A program made the position numbers and the translations under genes. The notes beneath the pieces were generated by a model that saw nothing but the letters and a program-made list of their open reading frames with translations, was not told where the DNA came from and searched no databases. A stretch of 64,000 nt of DNA from Clostridium sp. CAG:557 (GTDB taxonomy: Bacteria; Bacillota; Clostridia; Oscillospirales; Acutalibacteraceae), in assembly GCA_000435275.1 (NCBI GenBank), contig FR883890.1, positions 1 to 64,000 of the forward strand, in the 5' to 3' direction. Shown here one piece after another: positions 27,914 through 36,915 of this stretch; the first letter of the stretch is position 1; the number at the start of each line of letters is the position of its first letter.

Positions 27914-27953
27914 AAAATAACCTATTAGAAACGGGCTAATAGGTTATTTTTTT
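27914..27953 (+). terminator. Strong (bidirectional) terminator
   Basis: A 15-bp stem AAAATAACCTATTAG / CTAATAGGTTATTTT with a 7-nt loop and a T-run. It sits between the convergent ligase-like gene and the zinc-ribbon gene. Confidence 0.9.
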
Positions 27954-27957
27954 AAGG

Positions 27958-28368
27958 CTAGCTGTTAAACTTTAAGCTAAACGACAATGGAGATTGCATA
28001 AAAGCAAACGTAAGAAGCGCAAATACAGAAACTATCGCTGCAATTATTGTCCAAATAAGCATAGAGCGCGAATATGCTTTTAAATTCTCATTGATATCTT
28101 TTTTTAATGACCAGTATATAATGAAAAATATATTTAAAATTGGAATTAAGAATAAAATTTGAGTAAAAAAGAAGTTTGCAGTGGTCAAAGGCCTTGTACG
28201 TTTACAAGATAAATTATTGGCTTCATTTAAATTAAAATTAATATCTTGCTGGGCTTGTCCATTTTGAGACAAAGTGGTTTCATTTCGGTGGGGATTAAGA
28301 ACGACTCCGCAATTGTTACAAACAGTTGAATTGTCAGAAAGTTTTTGACCGCAATTGGTACAAAACAT
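27958..28368 (-). CDS. Zinc-ribbon membrane protein
   Basis: A 136-residue protein with an N-terminal zinc ribbon (FCTNCGQKL ... VCNNCGVVL, two CxxC pairs), a polar linker and two C-terminal membrane helices (FFFTQILFLIPILNIFFIIYW and MLIWTIIAAIVSVFALLTFA). This is a common layout of unknown function in Clostridia. Start ATG with AAAGGAGG. It stands alone. Confidence 0.8.
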   Translation of the reverse strand: MFCTNCGQKLSDNSTVCNNCGVVLNPHRNETTLSQNGQAQQDINFNLNEANNLSCKRTRPLTTANFFFTQILFLIPILNIFFIIYWSLKKDINENLKAYSRSMLIWTIIAAIVSVFALLTFAFMQSPLSFSLKFNS

Positions 28369-28528
28369 TTTTATAGACCTCCTTTATTTTCCTTTTTATA
28401 ATTATATACTCATATTTAAAATTTTTCAACTTATGAAGTTACAAATTTTTGTTTATGTGGTTTTCAAAATATGCTCGGATGTTATATAATGATAGTGCAA
28501 AATGTTTTTTTGAGGGGGAATTTATTGT

Positions 28529-29080
28529 TTGAAAAAATCAAGTACGTATAATTTAGTTATGTCTAGCATAATGGCAACTTTTGTAACGATTTCAACATTT
28601 TTGGGTGTTGTAATTCCTATAGGTGGCACGAATACGACATTTCATCTTGGAAATATAACGTGTTTACTGGCGGGAATAATTTTAGGCCCGATTTATGGAA
28701 GCTTAGCAGCTGCCGTTGGGTCAGTTATTTTTGATATTTTAAATCCAATATATATTACTTCTATTCCGTTTACATTTGTTTTCAAATTTATCATGACATT
28801 CATTTGTGGCACAATTGCTTATAATAATGATAGAAGTGGAGAAAATCAGATTTACAATATAGTAGGAGCAACGGTTGGAAGTCTAGTTTACATAGTTCTT
28901 AGAACAATAAAATCTTTTATAATCAACTTATATTTTATAAAAATGGAACCATTGGCGGCAATGTTATTAACTTTAAATGGAACGTTTTTATCTGTGATAA
29001 AGTCGATATTTACAGTGAGTGCAGTTGCGATTTTGCTTCCGATAATAAGAGAAAAGCTGAGTGAACGAAATTTGCAATAA
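28529..29080 (+). CDS. ECF transporter S component
   Basis: A 183-residue membrane protein with about six helices and the S-component pattern TTFHLGNITCLLAGIILGP followed by GSLAAAVGSVIFDIL. It would bind a vitamin or related small molecule and use a shared EcfAAT module that is not in this window. The substrate cannot be assigned; I see no riboswitch upstream. TTG start at 28529 with GAGGGG. A likely -10 TATAAT is at 28485-28490. Confidence 0.82.
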   Translation: MKKSSTYNLVMSSIMATFVTISTFLGVVIPIGGTNTTFHLGNITCLLAGIILGPIYGSLAAAVGSVIFDILNPIYITSIPFTFVFKFIMTFICGTIAYNNDRSGENQIYNIVGATVGSLVYIVLRTIKSFIINLYFIKMEPLAAMLLTLNGTFLSVIKSIFTVSAVAILLPIIREKLSERNLQ

Positions 29081-29100
29081 AAAATTTTAAGGGAGATTCT

Positions 29101-29349
29101 ATGATGTTAAAATACAAATATGATACACAGTTGTTAATAGAAGGTGATGGACTTAATGAGTATGAAATTAATAATTACTTTATAAACAATTTTAAAGGGG
29201 ACTGTCTTTTGACTGTTGGAGATAAAAATTTAATTAAAGTTCATTATCACACCAATGAACCATGGGAAGTTCTTAAGTACTGTGCTTCAATTGGAGAAAT
29301 TTTTGACATTATTGTTGAGAATATGGAAAAACAGTCAGACAGAATTTAA
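29101..29349 (+). CDS. Stand-alone FakA/YloV middle-domain-like protein
   Basis: An 82-residue protein closely resembling one internal segment of the DAK2-type fatty acid kinase FakA/YloV: YDTQLLIEG, GDCLLTVGDKNLIKVHYHTNEPWEVLKYC, GEIFDIIVENM. The kinase (ATP-binding) and C-terminal parts are absent. Similar short proteins occur in Clostridia as 'kinase to dihydroxyacetone kinase'. It may be a regulatory or ligand-binding fragment; its function is not known. It lies 20 nt after the ECF S component. Confidence 0.7.
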   Translation: MMLKYKYDTQLLIEGDGLNEYEINNYFINNFKGDCLLTVGDKNLIKVHYHTNEPWEVLKYCASIGEIFDIIVENMEKQSDRI

Positions 29350-29382
29350 TGAAAGTGATTAAAAAAATTTAGGAAGTGTACA

Positions 29383-29889
29383 ATGGATATTTTTATGGAA
29401 CAGCTTACGAAAAAACCGTTAAAAAAAGTTGACTATATTTTATTTTTTGCAATAGTGGCTTTTATTATTTTAGAAGTTTTATTTAATATTTTTGCTTTGA
29501 ATTTAGGAGTGATATCACTACCAATCGCTGCAATTTCAGTATGTATTTGTTTAAAATTAATAAATTTTAGATTTATGGAATTTGAATATATCATAACAAA
29601 TGGAAATATTACAATAGATAAAATAACTGCACGAAGATCGCGAAAAAATATTGTCTCTTTTGAATTAGATGATGTGTATAAGTTTATTAAATATAGGAAA
29701 GATACGAATTTGTCAGGCTTGAAGAAAATATATCATTTACAAACAGATGGAGAAGCTTGGTGTGCATGTTTTTATGACAACAATTTAGGTAGGGTAGGGG
29801 TGATTTTTTCTCCAAATGAAAAATTTCTCAATGCAATAAAACCTTCATTGAAAAGGCAGGTGGCTGTTGATGCCTTCGGTGGGAATTGA
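29383..29889 (+). CDS. Conserved membrane protein (DUF6106-like)
   Basis: A 168-residue protein with two N-terminal membrane helices (about residues 17-60) and a C-terminal beta-rich cytoplasmic part (FEYIITNGNITIDKI, RRSRKNIVSFELDDV). It resembles a clostridial family that I recall as DUF6106, with moderate certainty; function unknown. It overlaps the start of acpS by about 20 nt, so the two are coupled. Confidence 0.65.
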   Translation: MDIFMEQLTKKPLKKVDYILFFAIVAFIILEVLFNIFALNLGVISLPIAAISVCICLKLINFRFMEFEYIITNGNITIDKITARRSRKNIVSFELDDVYKFIKYRKDTNLSGLKKIYHLQTDGEAWCACFYDNNLGRVGVIFSPNEKFLNAIKPSLKRQVAVDAFGGN

Positions 29890-30235
29890 TTTAATAGAAA
29901 TTGATAGGATAAAGAATTCTATGAAAAGAGGCTCATTTTTAAAAAGAATTTTTGGGAAAAATGAGTACACTGAACTTGAAAAAAGAAATTTTCTTCCACA
30001 GAGCGTAGCCGTTAATTTTTGTGCAAAAGAAGCTTTTTTAAAAGCGATCGGGAAAGGACTTGGGGAAATTGATTTGGCTGAAATTGAATTATTGAGGAAA
30101 AAAAGTGGTCAGCCATATTTAAAATTATCTGGAAAAGCATTAAATTTAACTGAAAAACAAAATTTGCAGTTTTCTGTTAGTGCAACGCATACCGAAAAAT
30201 ACGCCAGTGTCGTGGTTTTTGCTTATAATAAATAA
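29870..30235 (+). CDS. acpS: Holo-[acyl-carrier-protein] synthase
   Basis: Transfers 4'-phosphopantetheine from CoA to the serine of acyl carrier proteins. The 121-residue protein has the AcpS signatures GIDLIEIDRI and FCAKEAFLKAIGKG and the end SATHTEKYASVVV. I chose ATG 29870, 7 nt after AGGTGG, over a TTG three bases earlier. It is a candidate activator for the ACP encoded at 42.2 kb. Confidence 0.94.
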   Translation: MPSVGIDLIEIDRIKNSMKRGSFLKRIFGKNEYTELEKRNFLPQSVAVNFCAKEAFLKAIGKGLGEIDLAEIELLRKKSGQPYLKLSGKALNLTEKQNLQFSVSATHTEKYASVVVFAYNK

Positions 30236-30364
30236 TTTTTATTTTTCTAAATAAGAGCTTATTTGTGTAATAAATGCCGTCATTAATAATATAAATATAT
30301 TGAGATGGCAAAATTTTGTAAATAGCTGTCTCTGCTTTGAATAAAAATATGGGAGTATTTAGAT

Positions 30365-30880
30365 ATGAGACGGTTTTTGATTGTTACCGGCATATTGTTG
30401 CCGGCGTTTTTTTTATCCGCTTGTGACAACGGCATTGGGGCTAACAATGAGCGCCCAGTTTTGGAATTTAAAAGTGACTTAGAAGTTAATTCTGAAAAAG
30501 CACAATTATCTGCAAAAATTGTTAGAAATGCAGACGGCACGATTCTATTGGACATTGTGTCGCCAGAGTCATTGAGCGGACTTCAAATAAAGCATGGAGA
30601 TTCAGAGAATTTAATAGAAAAAAATGGGCTAACCTATAAAACCAATACTCTTGTTTTGCCAGGTTCTTCAGATGTAGTAGCAGTGCTGGAAGCGCTTGAT
30701 TACATGGCGAGCAACCTAGATGAGCCGCCTTTTTACAAAGATAGTGAAGAAATGGCATTTATAGGGAAAGTGGATTCTGGAAAATTTGAGTTAAGAGCAA
30801 ATAGGAAAAACAGGTTGATAACAGTGATAAAAATTGGAGAAAAAACGGAAGTTAAATTTTCAAATCAAGAAAAACTTTAA
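30365..30880 (+). CDS. Hypothetical lipoprotein
   Basis: A 171-residue protein with a lipoprotein signal peptide (MRRFLIVTGILLPAFFLSAC, lipobox LSAC, modified Cys at residue 20). The mature part is beta-rich (NADGTILLDIVSP, LVLPGSSDVVAVLEAL, KFELRANRKNRLITVIKIG), somewhat like LolA/outer-membrane-lipoprotein-carrier folds used by small Firmicute lipoproteins. No family is recognised. It ends 4 nt inside the convergent aminotransferase. Confidence 0.7.
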   Translation: MRRFLIVTGILLPAFFLSACDNGIGANNERPVLEFKSDLEVNSEKAQLSAKIVRNADGTILLDIVSPESLSGLQIKHGDSENLIEKNGLTYKTNTLVLPGSSDVVAVLEALDYMASNLDEPPFYKDSEEMAFIGKVDSGKFELRANRKNRLITVIKIGEKTEVKFSNQEKL

Positions 30881-32160
30881 AGTGAATCTTTTAAAAGCTT
30901 TTCAAGTGTAGCTAGTTTTACGCATGTACAAAACACCAACATAGCTAATTCTAGTTCATCAATGTTGGGGTAAGAAGGTGCTAGACGAATATTACTGTCG
31001 TTTTTGTCGAACCCATTAGGGAAAGTCGCTCCAGCATCGGTTAAAATTAATCCGATGTTTTTGCATAATTCAACAACTCGCTTGGCACAACCGTTCATAA
31101 CGTCTACACTGACGAAATACCCTCCAGATGGTTCTGTGAAAGCTATGATTTTATTGTCGTTAAATTCTGTTTTTAAGGTATTGATAACAGCGTCAAACTT
31201 TGGCTTTAATATATTGCTGTGTTTTTTCATGTGATTAAGTAAACCTTGATAATTTTTAAAATATAGAACATGACGCAGTTGATTAATTTTGTTGAAGCCG
31301 ATGGTTTTAAAAGAATACATTTTTTTTATTTCTTTAATATTATTGTCAGATGCACCGAGAAAAGCGACTCCTGCGCCAGGAAAGGTTATTTTTGAAGTAG
31401 AACAAAATATTATTGGTAAGTCTTCAGAATTATTTTTTTTGCATTCTTCCATTATATTTAAAAGCTTTTCAGATTTATCAGAAAAATTATGAACAGCATA
31501 GGCATTATCCCAGAAAATTTTAAAATCAGGTGCGAGTGGCTTTAATGCAGCTAAACGTTTTACAGTGTCGTCTGAGTATGTTATTCCTTGAGGGTTTGAG
31601 TATTTAGGAACACACCAAATTCCTTTAATTGTTTCGTCATTAGAAACAAGTTGTTCGATCATATCCATATTGGGGCCGGCTGTAGTCATTTCAATTGAAA
31701 TTGGCTCTATATCAAAGTGTCTTAAAATTGCAAAATGTCTATCGTAACCAGGGCAAGGGCATAAAAATTTAATTTTTTTCGATTTTTGCCAGGGGGCATT
31801 TCCGCATACACCATGAGTCATAAAAAATGAAATTGTGTCAAACATCATGCTAAGACTAGAATTTCCGCCCACGAAAATTTGTTCTTTTTTTACACCCAAA
31901 ACAGGCTCAAAAATTTCTTTAAGTTCAGATAATCCGTCCAACAAGCCATAATTTAAGCAGTCTATACCGTCTTCAGAAATGCAGCTAGATTCGGAAGTTA
32001 TGATATTTAGCATTTCTTTTGACAAATTAACTTGTTCTGGAGATGGTTTTCCTCGAGCCATATTTAAATTTAGGTTTAAACTTTTTAATTTTTTGTATTT
32101 TTTTAAGATTGTTTCTTTTTCTTCAAGTAATTTTTTTTTATTCAAATTCAGATAGTTCAT
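30877..32160 (-). CDS. MocR-like class I/II aminotransferase
   Basis: A 427-residue fold-type I PLP aminotransferase of the PF12897 group (stand-alone MocR-like aspartate/alanine aminotransferase). Visible are NMARGKPSPEQ, the cofactor region GGNSSLSMM, PKYSNPQGITYS, the aspartate WDNAYAVH and the Schiff-base lysine in CSTSKITFPGAG. It lacks a GntR domain. It may make alanine or aspartate; substrate is inferred. ATG start with AAGGAGA. Confidence 0.88.
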   Translation of the reverse strand: MNYLNLNKKKLLEEKETILKKYKKLKSLNLNLNMARGKPSPEQVNLSKEMLNIITSESSCISEDGIDCLNYGLLDGLSELKEIFEPVLGVKKEQIFVGGNSSLSMMFDTISFFMTHGVCGNAPWQKSKKIKFLCPCPGYDRHFAILRHFDIEPISIEMTTAGPNMDMIEQLVSNDETIKGIWCVPKYSNPQGITYSDDTVKRLAALKPLAPDFKIFWDNAYAVHNFSDKSEKLLNIMEECKKNNSEDLPIIFCSTSKITFPGAGVAFLGASDNNIKEIKKMYSFKTIGFNKINQLRHVLYFKNYQGLLNHMKKHSNILKPKFDAVINTLKTEFNDNKIIAFTEPSGGYFVSVDVMNGCAKRVVELCKNIGLILTDAGATFPNGFDKNDSNIRLAPSYPNIDELELAMLVFCTCVKLATLEKLLKDSL

Positions 32161-32467
32161 AAAAAATCTCCTTAAACACGCTGGTAATTTAATTATACTG
32201 TATTATTAAATTATTAGCAATTGATAGAAGAATTGGCGCAATATATAAAGCATTGATTTATTGGAAATAATTTACAAAATCGTGAGTTTTGAAGATTATA
32301 AAACTGCAAAGGAAATTTTAAGTGTTTAATATAAGACTGTTATAGTGAGAAATGAAATTATGAGTATTGTAGGAGTAAAAACAAGGTTTTAAGGAGCAAC
32401 CGTTAGGAGAAGGCTATTCAAAAAGTAGTGCAGAATAAGAGATTGCTTAACAAGACATATAAAATAT

Positions 32468-32500
32468 AAAAAGCTACAGGTGAAAAAATCTGTAGCTTTT
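32468..32500 (-). terminator. Terminator after spoVM (bidirectional shape)
   Basis: An 11-bp stem AAAAGCTACAG / CTGTAGCTTTT with a 10-nt loop and T-rich flanks on both strands. The stretch 32161-32467, between the aminotransferase start and this hairpin, holds nothing I can support as a gene. Confidence 0.75.
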
Positions 32501-32506
32501 ATATTT

Positions 32507-32590
32507 TTAAGCTTCTTCTTTTTTTATTTTGAATATTTTTCTTAAAAAAAATCCGAGGACCTTAGGACTTTTTACAACCACAACTTTCAT
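32507..32590 (-). CDS. spoVM: Stage V sporulation protein SpoVM (27 residues)
   Basis: A very short gene. The ATG (32590-32588) lies 9 nt after a GGAGGG site, and the stop is at 32509-32507. The 27-residue product begins MKVVVVKSPKVLGFFLRKIF and ends in a lysine/glutamate tail. This matches the amphipathic-helix peptide SpoVM, including the key proline at position 9. SpoVM recognises the curved forespore membrane and anchors SpoIVA, whose gene lies 2 kb away on the other strand. A terminator follows directly. Confidence 0.88.
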   Translation of the reverse strand: MKVVVVKSPKVLGFFLRKIFKIKKEEA

Positions 32591-32613
32591 AAAAAAAGAC
32601 CCTCCAATCTAGA

Positions 32614-32757
32614 TTAACATCGAATTAAAGCTATTGCTAGTATAATTGAAATAACTACTAGAAGTTTTATGATGAAGTTGACAGGAACACAATATGATAT
32701 GGTAAGGCCGAGCAAAAAAATCAGGACAAGTTTGCCTTGTCTGCAATAGGAACTCAT
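32614..32757 (-). CDS. Small membrane protein upstream of spoVM (47 residues)
   Basis: ATG at 32757-32755 with GGCGGTGA 6 nt upstream; stop at 32616-32614, 23 nt before the spoVM start. The 47-residue product has a short Cys- and Arg-containing head (MSSYCRQGK) and two hydrophobic stretches (LVLIFLLGLTISYCV and FIIKLLVVISIILAIALI) divided by a proline. It is probably cotranscribed with spoVM, so a sporulation role is likely but not shown. Confidence 0.65.
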   Translation of the reverse strand: MSSYCRQGKLVLIFLLGLTISYCVPVNFIIKLLVVISIILAIALIRC

Positions 32758-32942
32758 AAAATTTCACCGCCAAATTATTTATGGCTATAACTTTATTTTT
32801 TACGTCGATAATTTATTATATACAGATGTCCGAAAAAACGTGAAAATCTATATATTTGTGTTTTGAGCGATAAGTGAAGTCATAAAAGGGACAGGTGCAG
32901 AATAGATTTAGTTATAGAAATATAATAAGAGAGGTCAAATTT

Positions 32943-34487
32943 ATGGATTACAGTATCAAAAAAGATTATTTATGTGCCTGCGAAACAATTTTTGATGGAC
33001 TTGTGGAGCAACCTGTTGACTTGGATTTCAGTTTACCGGATTATTGCCCGGATATTCAGAAAATTTTAAAATGTCAAATTTGTCCACAAATAAGTTCCAG
33101 AAATATTTCTGGTGATAAGCTTTATGTAGAGGGAACTGCCAATATTTCTTTAATTTATCTGGATGAAGAAAAAATATCAATAAGATGCTGCGAACATACG
33201 AGTCCATTTTCTGTGTCGATAAATTTAAAAAGTTCGGTACAAGATGCGGTCATTTTAACGAGAACAAAAACAGAGTACGTTAATTGTAGAGCAGTTACGC
33301 CGAGAAGACTTGATATTCATGGGGCTTTTTCAATTTTTGCTAAAGTTAGGTGCAAAAAGGAGAAAGACGTTGTTTGCGATATAGAAGGGGAAGGGATAGA
33401 AAAGAAAAAAGTCCTAACTAAATGCAACAATGTATTAGGTTTAGGACAGCAATACTTTAATATATCTGAGGTCATAGATAAAGGCTCAAAACAACCAGAA
33501 ATAGAACATCTTTTAAAGACAACAGTAAATGTAGTGATGCAGAATTATAAAACTTTACAAAATAAAGTCATGATAGATGCAGTGGCAAATATAAAGGTTA
33601 TTTATATCAGTGATATAGAGTACAGCAATATAGAGACATTGGAGCATACTGTGCCAATTAGTCAGATAATTGATGTTGAAGGTGTTCAGGATGACTGCGG
33701 TTGTGACATTAATATAGAAGTTTTAAATCACGATATAAGTGTAAAATCTAATGATAACGACGAAAATAATTTGTTATCATTTGAATGTAAAATAGGAGTT
33801 TCGGCAATTGCTTATGAAGAAAAAGATATAAGCATTTTAAATGATGTTTATTCTATAGATTATGAGTCGGAACCAAAATTTGAAAAAGTGTCATTATCTA
33901 ATTTAGCTGATAAATTAAACGAGACTTATATGCTTAAAAACAGTATAGACGTTGATAATAATGAAATTTCTGAATTAATTGATGCAGACGGAGAACTAAA
34001 TAATGTAAAATGCTTTGTTAAAGATGAAAAAATTAATTTTGAAGGAAAAATTAATGTATGTCTTTTAGCTAAGGATTCAGAAGACATTCCTTTCTATTTA
34101 GAACGCTTAGTTGAGTTTACATATGAACATGAGTTAAACAACGAATCGGACACTGTTTTGTGTGAAGAAAATGTTTTATTAAAATCTTGTGAATGTAGGC
34201 TTATTGGAAAAAATTCAGTTGAGGTGATAGCGGAGTTAGAAATTGGAGCAGTTATTTATGTCGAAAGTAAGCACTTATCAATAACAGACATATTTGTAGA
34301 TGAAGAAAAACCTAGAGAAAAAGACAAAAAAGCTGCGTTGACCATTTATTATGCAGATGAAGGCGAAGAATTATGGAATATTGCAAAAAAATATTGCACA
34401 TCAGTTGAAAAAATTCAAAACGAAAATGAAATAGATACAGATGTAGATAAACTACAAGGCAGAAATATGTTGTTTATACCGATGTAA
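32943..34487 (+). CDS. SPOCS-domain (DUF3794) spore protein with LysM
   Basis: A 514-residue protein with repeated DUF3794/SPOCS domains (the first with the signature LPDYCPDIQKILKC, and VEGTANISLIYLD) and a C-terminal LysM-like domain (YYADEGEELWNIAKKYCTSVEKI). Such proteins are found in spore-forming Clostridia and are thought to belong to the coat or forespore envelope. I prefer ATG 32943 with GAGAGGT upstream; the in-frame ATG at 32895 has a poor site. It lies 43 nt before spoIVA in the same direction. Confidence 0.88.
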   Translation: MDYSIKKDYLCACETIFDGLVEQPVDLDFSLPDYCPDIQKILKCQICPQISSRNISGDKLYVEGTANISLIYLDEEKISIRCCEHTSPFSVSINLKSSVQDAVILTRTKTEYVNCRAVTPRRLDIHGAFSIFAKVRCKKEKDVVCDIEGEGIEKKKVLTKCNNVLGLGQQYFNISEVIDKGSKQPEIEHLLKTTVNVVMQNYKTLQNKVMIDAVANIKVIYISDIEYSNIETLEHTVPISQIIDVEGVQDDCGCDINIEVLNHDISVKSNDNDENNLLSFECKIGVSAIAYEEKDISILNDVYSIDYESEPKFEKVSLSNLADKLNETYMLKNSIDVDNNEISELIDADGELNNVKCFVKDEKINFEGKINVCLLAKDSEDIPFYLERLVEFTYEHELNNESDTVLCEENVLLKSCECRLIGKNSVEVIAELEIGAVIYVESKHLSITDIFVDEEKPREKDKKAALTIYYADEGEELWNIAKKYCTSVEKIQNENEIDTDVDKLQGRNMLFIPM

Positions 34488-34530
34488 ATTTTAAATAATA
34501 AAAAAATATGCGACTTAGGAGGAAGTACTT

Positions 34531-36009
34531 TTGGAAGAAAGAAATATTTATCAAGATATAGCTCAACGAACAAACGGAGATATTTATATTGGTGTTGTAG
34601 GCCCGGTACGAAGCGGTAAATCAACATTTATAAAACGCTTTATGGATAATCTTGTGATACCGAATATGGACAGTAGTTATAAAAAAGAGCGTGCAGTAGA
34701 TGAATTGCCACAGTCGGCGGCCGGCAGAACTATCATGACGACGGAACCTAAATTTATTCCGGAAAATGCTGTGGAAGTTCACATAGGCGAAAATGCAAGC
34801 TTTAAAGTAAGGTTGATAGACTGTGTAGGATATATAGTTCCAAGCTCGTTGGGATACATAGAAAACGAACAACCAAGAATGGTGATGACGCCATGGTTTG
34901 AAGAACCTATTCCGTTTAATATGGCGGCAGAACTCGGCACAAAAAAAGTTATAACCGATCATTCAACAATTGGTTTGGTTGTAACAACCGATGGAACTAT
35001 AAGTGACATTCCTCGAGAAGAGTATGAAGAAGCCGAAGAACGTGTAATTAATGAATTAAAAGAAATAAAAAAACCATTTATCGTGTTATTAAATAGCATG
35101 TATCCAACTGCAGGCGAAACAAAAGAAATGGCAAGGGTTTTAACGGAAAAATATGGTGTTCCGGTTTTGCCAGTGAATTGTCTAGAATTGAGTGAAAACG
35201 AAATAAAACGCATTTTAGCTCAAATACTTTTTGAATTTCCGGTTAAAGAAATAAAAATAGATATGCCTAAGTGGTTAACAACTTTAGAAAAAAATCACTG
35301 GTTACGAAGTGAAATTTATTCTACAATAGAAAATTTTTCTAAGGACATAAAAAAGATTCGTGAAATAAATCATATAACTGATAATATAACTTCATGCGAA
35401 TATATTGATTCTGCGAGAGCAGTGTCAGTTGATTTGGGGATTGGAAATGCACGAATCGTTACAGAGATAAGCCCAAATTTGTTTTATAAGGTACTGGGAG
35501 AAAAGACTGGCTTAGAAGTTACAGATGAAGGCGATTTGTTGGATTGTATGATGGCACTTTCAGCAATAAAAGAGAAATATAATAAAATCAGCCAGGCATA
35601 CAATGACGTGCTTGAGACAGGTTATGGAATAGTTATGCCCTCAACAGAGGAACTTTCTCTTGATGAACCTGAAATAATAAAACAAGGTGGAAAATACGGA
35701 ATAAGATTAAAGGCTTCTGCTCAGTCAATACATATGATGAAAACGAGAATTACCACCGAAGTCACACCGATAGTGGGTTCAGAGCAACAGTCAGAAGAAC
35801 TTGTAAACTATCTACTAAAAGAATTTGAAGAAAATCCAGGAAAGATTTGGGATTCGAATATATTTGGTAAGTCATTATATGAGCTTGTAAATGAAGGCCT
35901 TCATAACAAACTTTACAGAATGCCAAATGATGCCAGAACTAAAATAAAAGAAACCATAGAGAGAATCATAAATGATGGATGTAATGGATTAATTTGCATA
36001 ATTCTTTAA
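34531..36009 (+). CDS. spoIVA: Stage IV sporulation protein A (coat basement ATPase)
   Basis: A 492-residue ATPase that polymerises on the forespore membrane to form the platform of the spore coat. The N-terminus DIYIGVVGPVRSGKSTFIKRF carries the Walker A motif, followed by RLIDCVGYIVP, and the C-terminal half matches SpoIVA throughout. TTG start at 34531, 5 nt after AGGAGG-like sequence. SpoVM, which anchors it, is encoded divergently nearby. Confidence 0.97.
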   Translation: MEERNIYQDIAQRTNGDIYIGVVGPVRSGKSTFIKRFMDNLVIPNMDSSYKKERAVDELPQSAAGRTIMTTEPKFIPENAVEVHIGENASFKVRLIDCVGYIVPSSLGYIENEQPRMVMTPWFEEPIPFNMAAELGTKKVITDHSTIGLVVTTDGTISDIPREEYEEAEERVINELKEIKKPFIVLLNSMYPTAGETKEMARVLTEKYGVPVLPVNCLELSENEIKRILAQILFEFPVKEIKIDMPKWLTTLEKNHWLRSEIYSTIENFSKDIKKIREINHITDNITSCEYIDSARAVSVDLGIGNARIVTEISPNLFYKVLGEKTGLEVTDEGDLLDCMMALSAIKEKYNKISQAYNDVLETGYGIVMPSTEELSLDEPEIIKQGGKYGIRLKASAQSIHMMKTRITTEVTPIVGSEQQSEELVNYLLKEFEENPGKIWDSNIFGKSLYELVNEGLHNKLYRMPNDARTKIKETIERIINDGCNGLICIIL

Positions 36010-36032
36010 CTATACAAAAGGCGGTGAGCAAA

Positions 36033-36842
36033 TTGGTAATAGTTTTAAGAAGAAAGTATATAGTTTTTTTAACAATGATTTGTTTTATAATTACCTCAGT
36101 CTTAATTGGAACAAGTCTTTCGTCGAATAATAAATCAATAGCGACATCGAAAGCTGTAAATAATAATTGGGGATTAGCGTTCAGTGAACCCGGAAAAGCC
36201 CCAACAGGCAACGCCAGTAGAGATTTTTTGAAACAGTATGATGCATATTATTTAGGAAATCCGGATGAAAAAAAAATATACCTTACATTTGATGCAGGTT
36301 TCGAAAATGGCTATACGCCAGCAATACTTGATGCTTTAAAGAAAAATGATGTTAAAGCAACCTTCTTCTTGGTTGGAAATTATATAAAAACAAGCCCAGA
36401 CTTGGTAAAAAGAATGGTTGATGAGGGACATATAGTGGGAAATCATACCTTTTCACACCCCGACATGTCTAAAATTTCGGATATGGAATCATTTAAAAAG
36501 GAAATTTCAAAGTTGGAGGAAATGTTTAAAGAAACCACAGGCAAAGACCTTCCGAAGTATTATAGACCGCCGCAAGGTAAGTATAATGAAGAAAATTTAA
36601 AACACGCACACGAGTTAGGTTACAAAACGATATTTTGGAGTTTGGCATATGTAGATTGGCTTACAGACAAACAACCTACAAAGGAACATGCTTTTGAAAA
36701 ATTATCAAGGGTTCACCCAGGTGCAGTGGTATTATTGCATAGCACATCAAAGACGAATTCAGAAATTCTAGACGAACTTATAAATAAATGGAAATCCGAA
36801 GGATACACTTTTGATTCGATAGATGAACTTAGTAATACTTGA
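36033..36842 (+). CDS. pdaA: Polysaccharide deacetylase (PdaA-like, spore cortex)
   Basis: A 269-residue NodB-fold deacetylase with one N-terminal membrane/signal helix (about residues 8-26). Motifs are LTFDAGFENGYTP (metal Asp), GNHTFSHPDM (metal histidines), YRPPQGKYN and a late LLHSTSKTN. The TFDxGxExG form is typical of PdaA, which helps make muramic delta-lactam in spore cortex. TTG 36033 is chosen because GGCGGTGAG precedes it. It follows spoIVA by 23 nt, supporting a sporulation role. Confidence 0.9.
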   Translation: MVIVLRRKYIVFLTMICFIITSVLIGTSLSSNNKSIATSKAVNNNWGLAFSEPGKAPTGNASRDFLKQYDAYYLGNPDEKKIYLTFDAGFENGYTPAILDALKKNDVKATFFLVGNYIKTSPDLVKRMVDEGHIVGNHTFSHPDMSKISDMESFKKEISKLEEMFKETTGKDLPKYYRPPQGKYNEENLKHAHELGYKTIFWSLAYVDWLTDKQPTKEHAFEKLSRVHPGAVVLLHSTSKTNSEILDELINKWKSEGYTFDSIDELSNT

Positions 36843-36855
36843 CTAAAAATAAAGT

Positions 36856-36902
36856 TCCCAATTAGCTTTCAAACAAAATGAAAGTTAATTGGGATATTTT
36901 TA
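36856..36902 (+). terminator. Terminator after pdaA (bidirectional)
   Basis: A 15-bp stem TCCCAATTAGCTTTC / GAAAGTTAATTGGGA (one mismatch) with a 9-nt loop and a T-rich tail. It separates the sporulation run from the leftward Nif11-type precursor genes. Confidence 0.8.
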
Positions 36903-36915
36903 CTTTTCGGTTTTA

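Noticed and set aside
32161..32467. Possible small gene between the aminotransferase and spoVM
   Set aside because: Only frames of about ten codons follow candidate ribosome sites; nothing resembles a known small protein.
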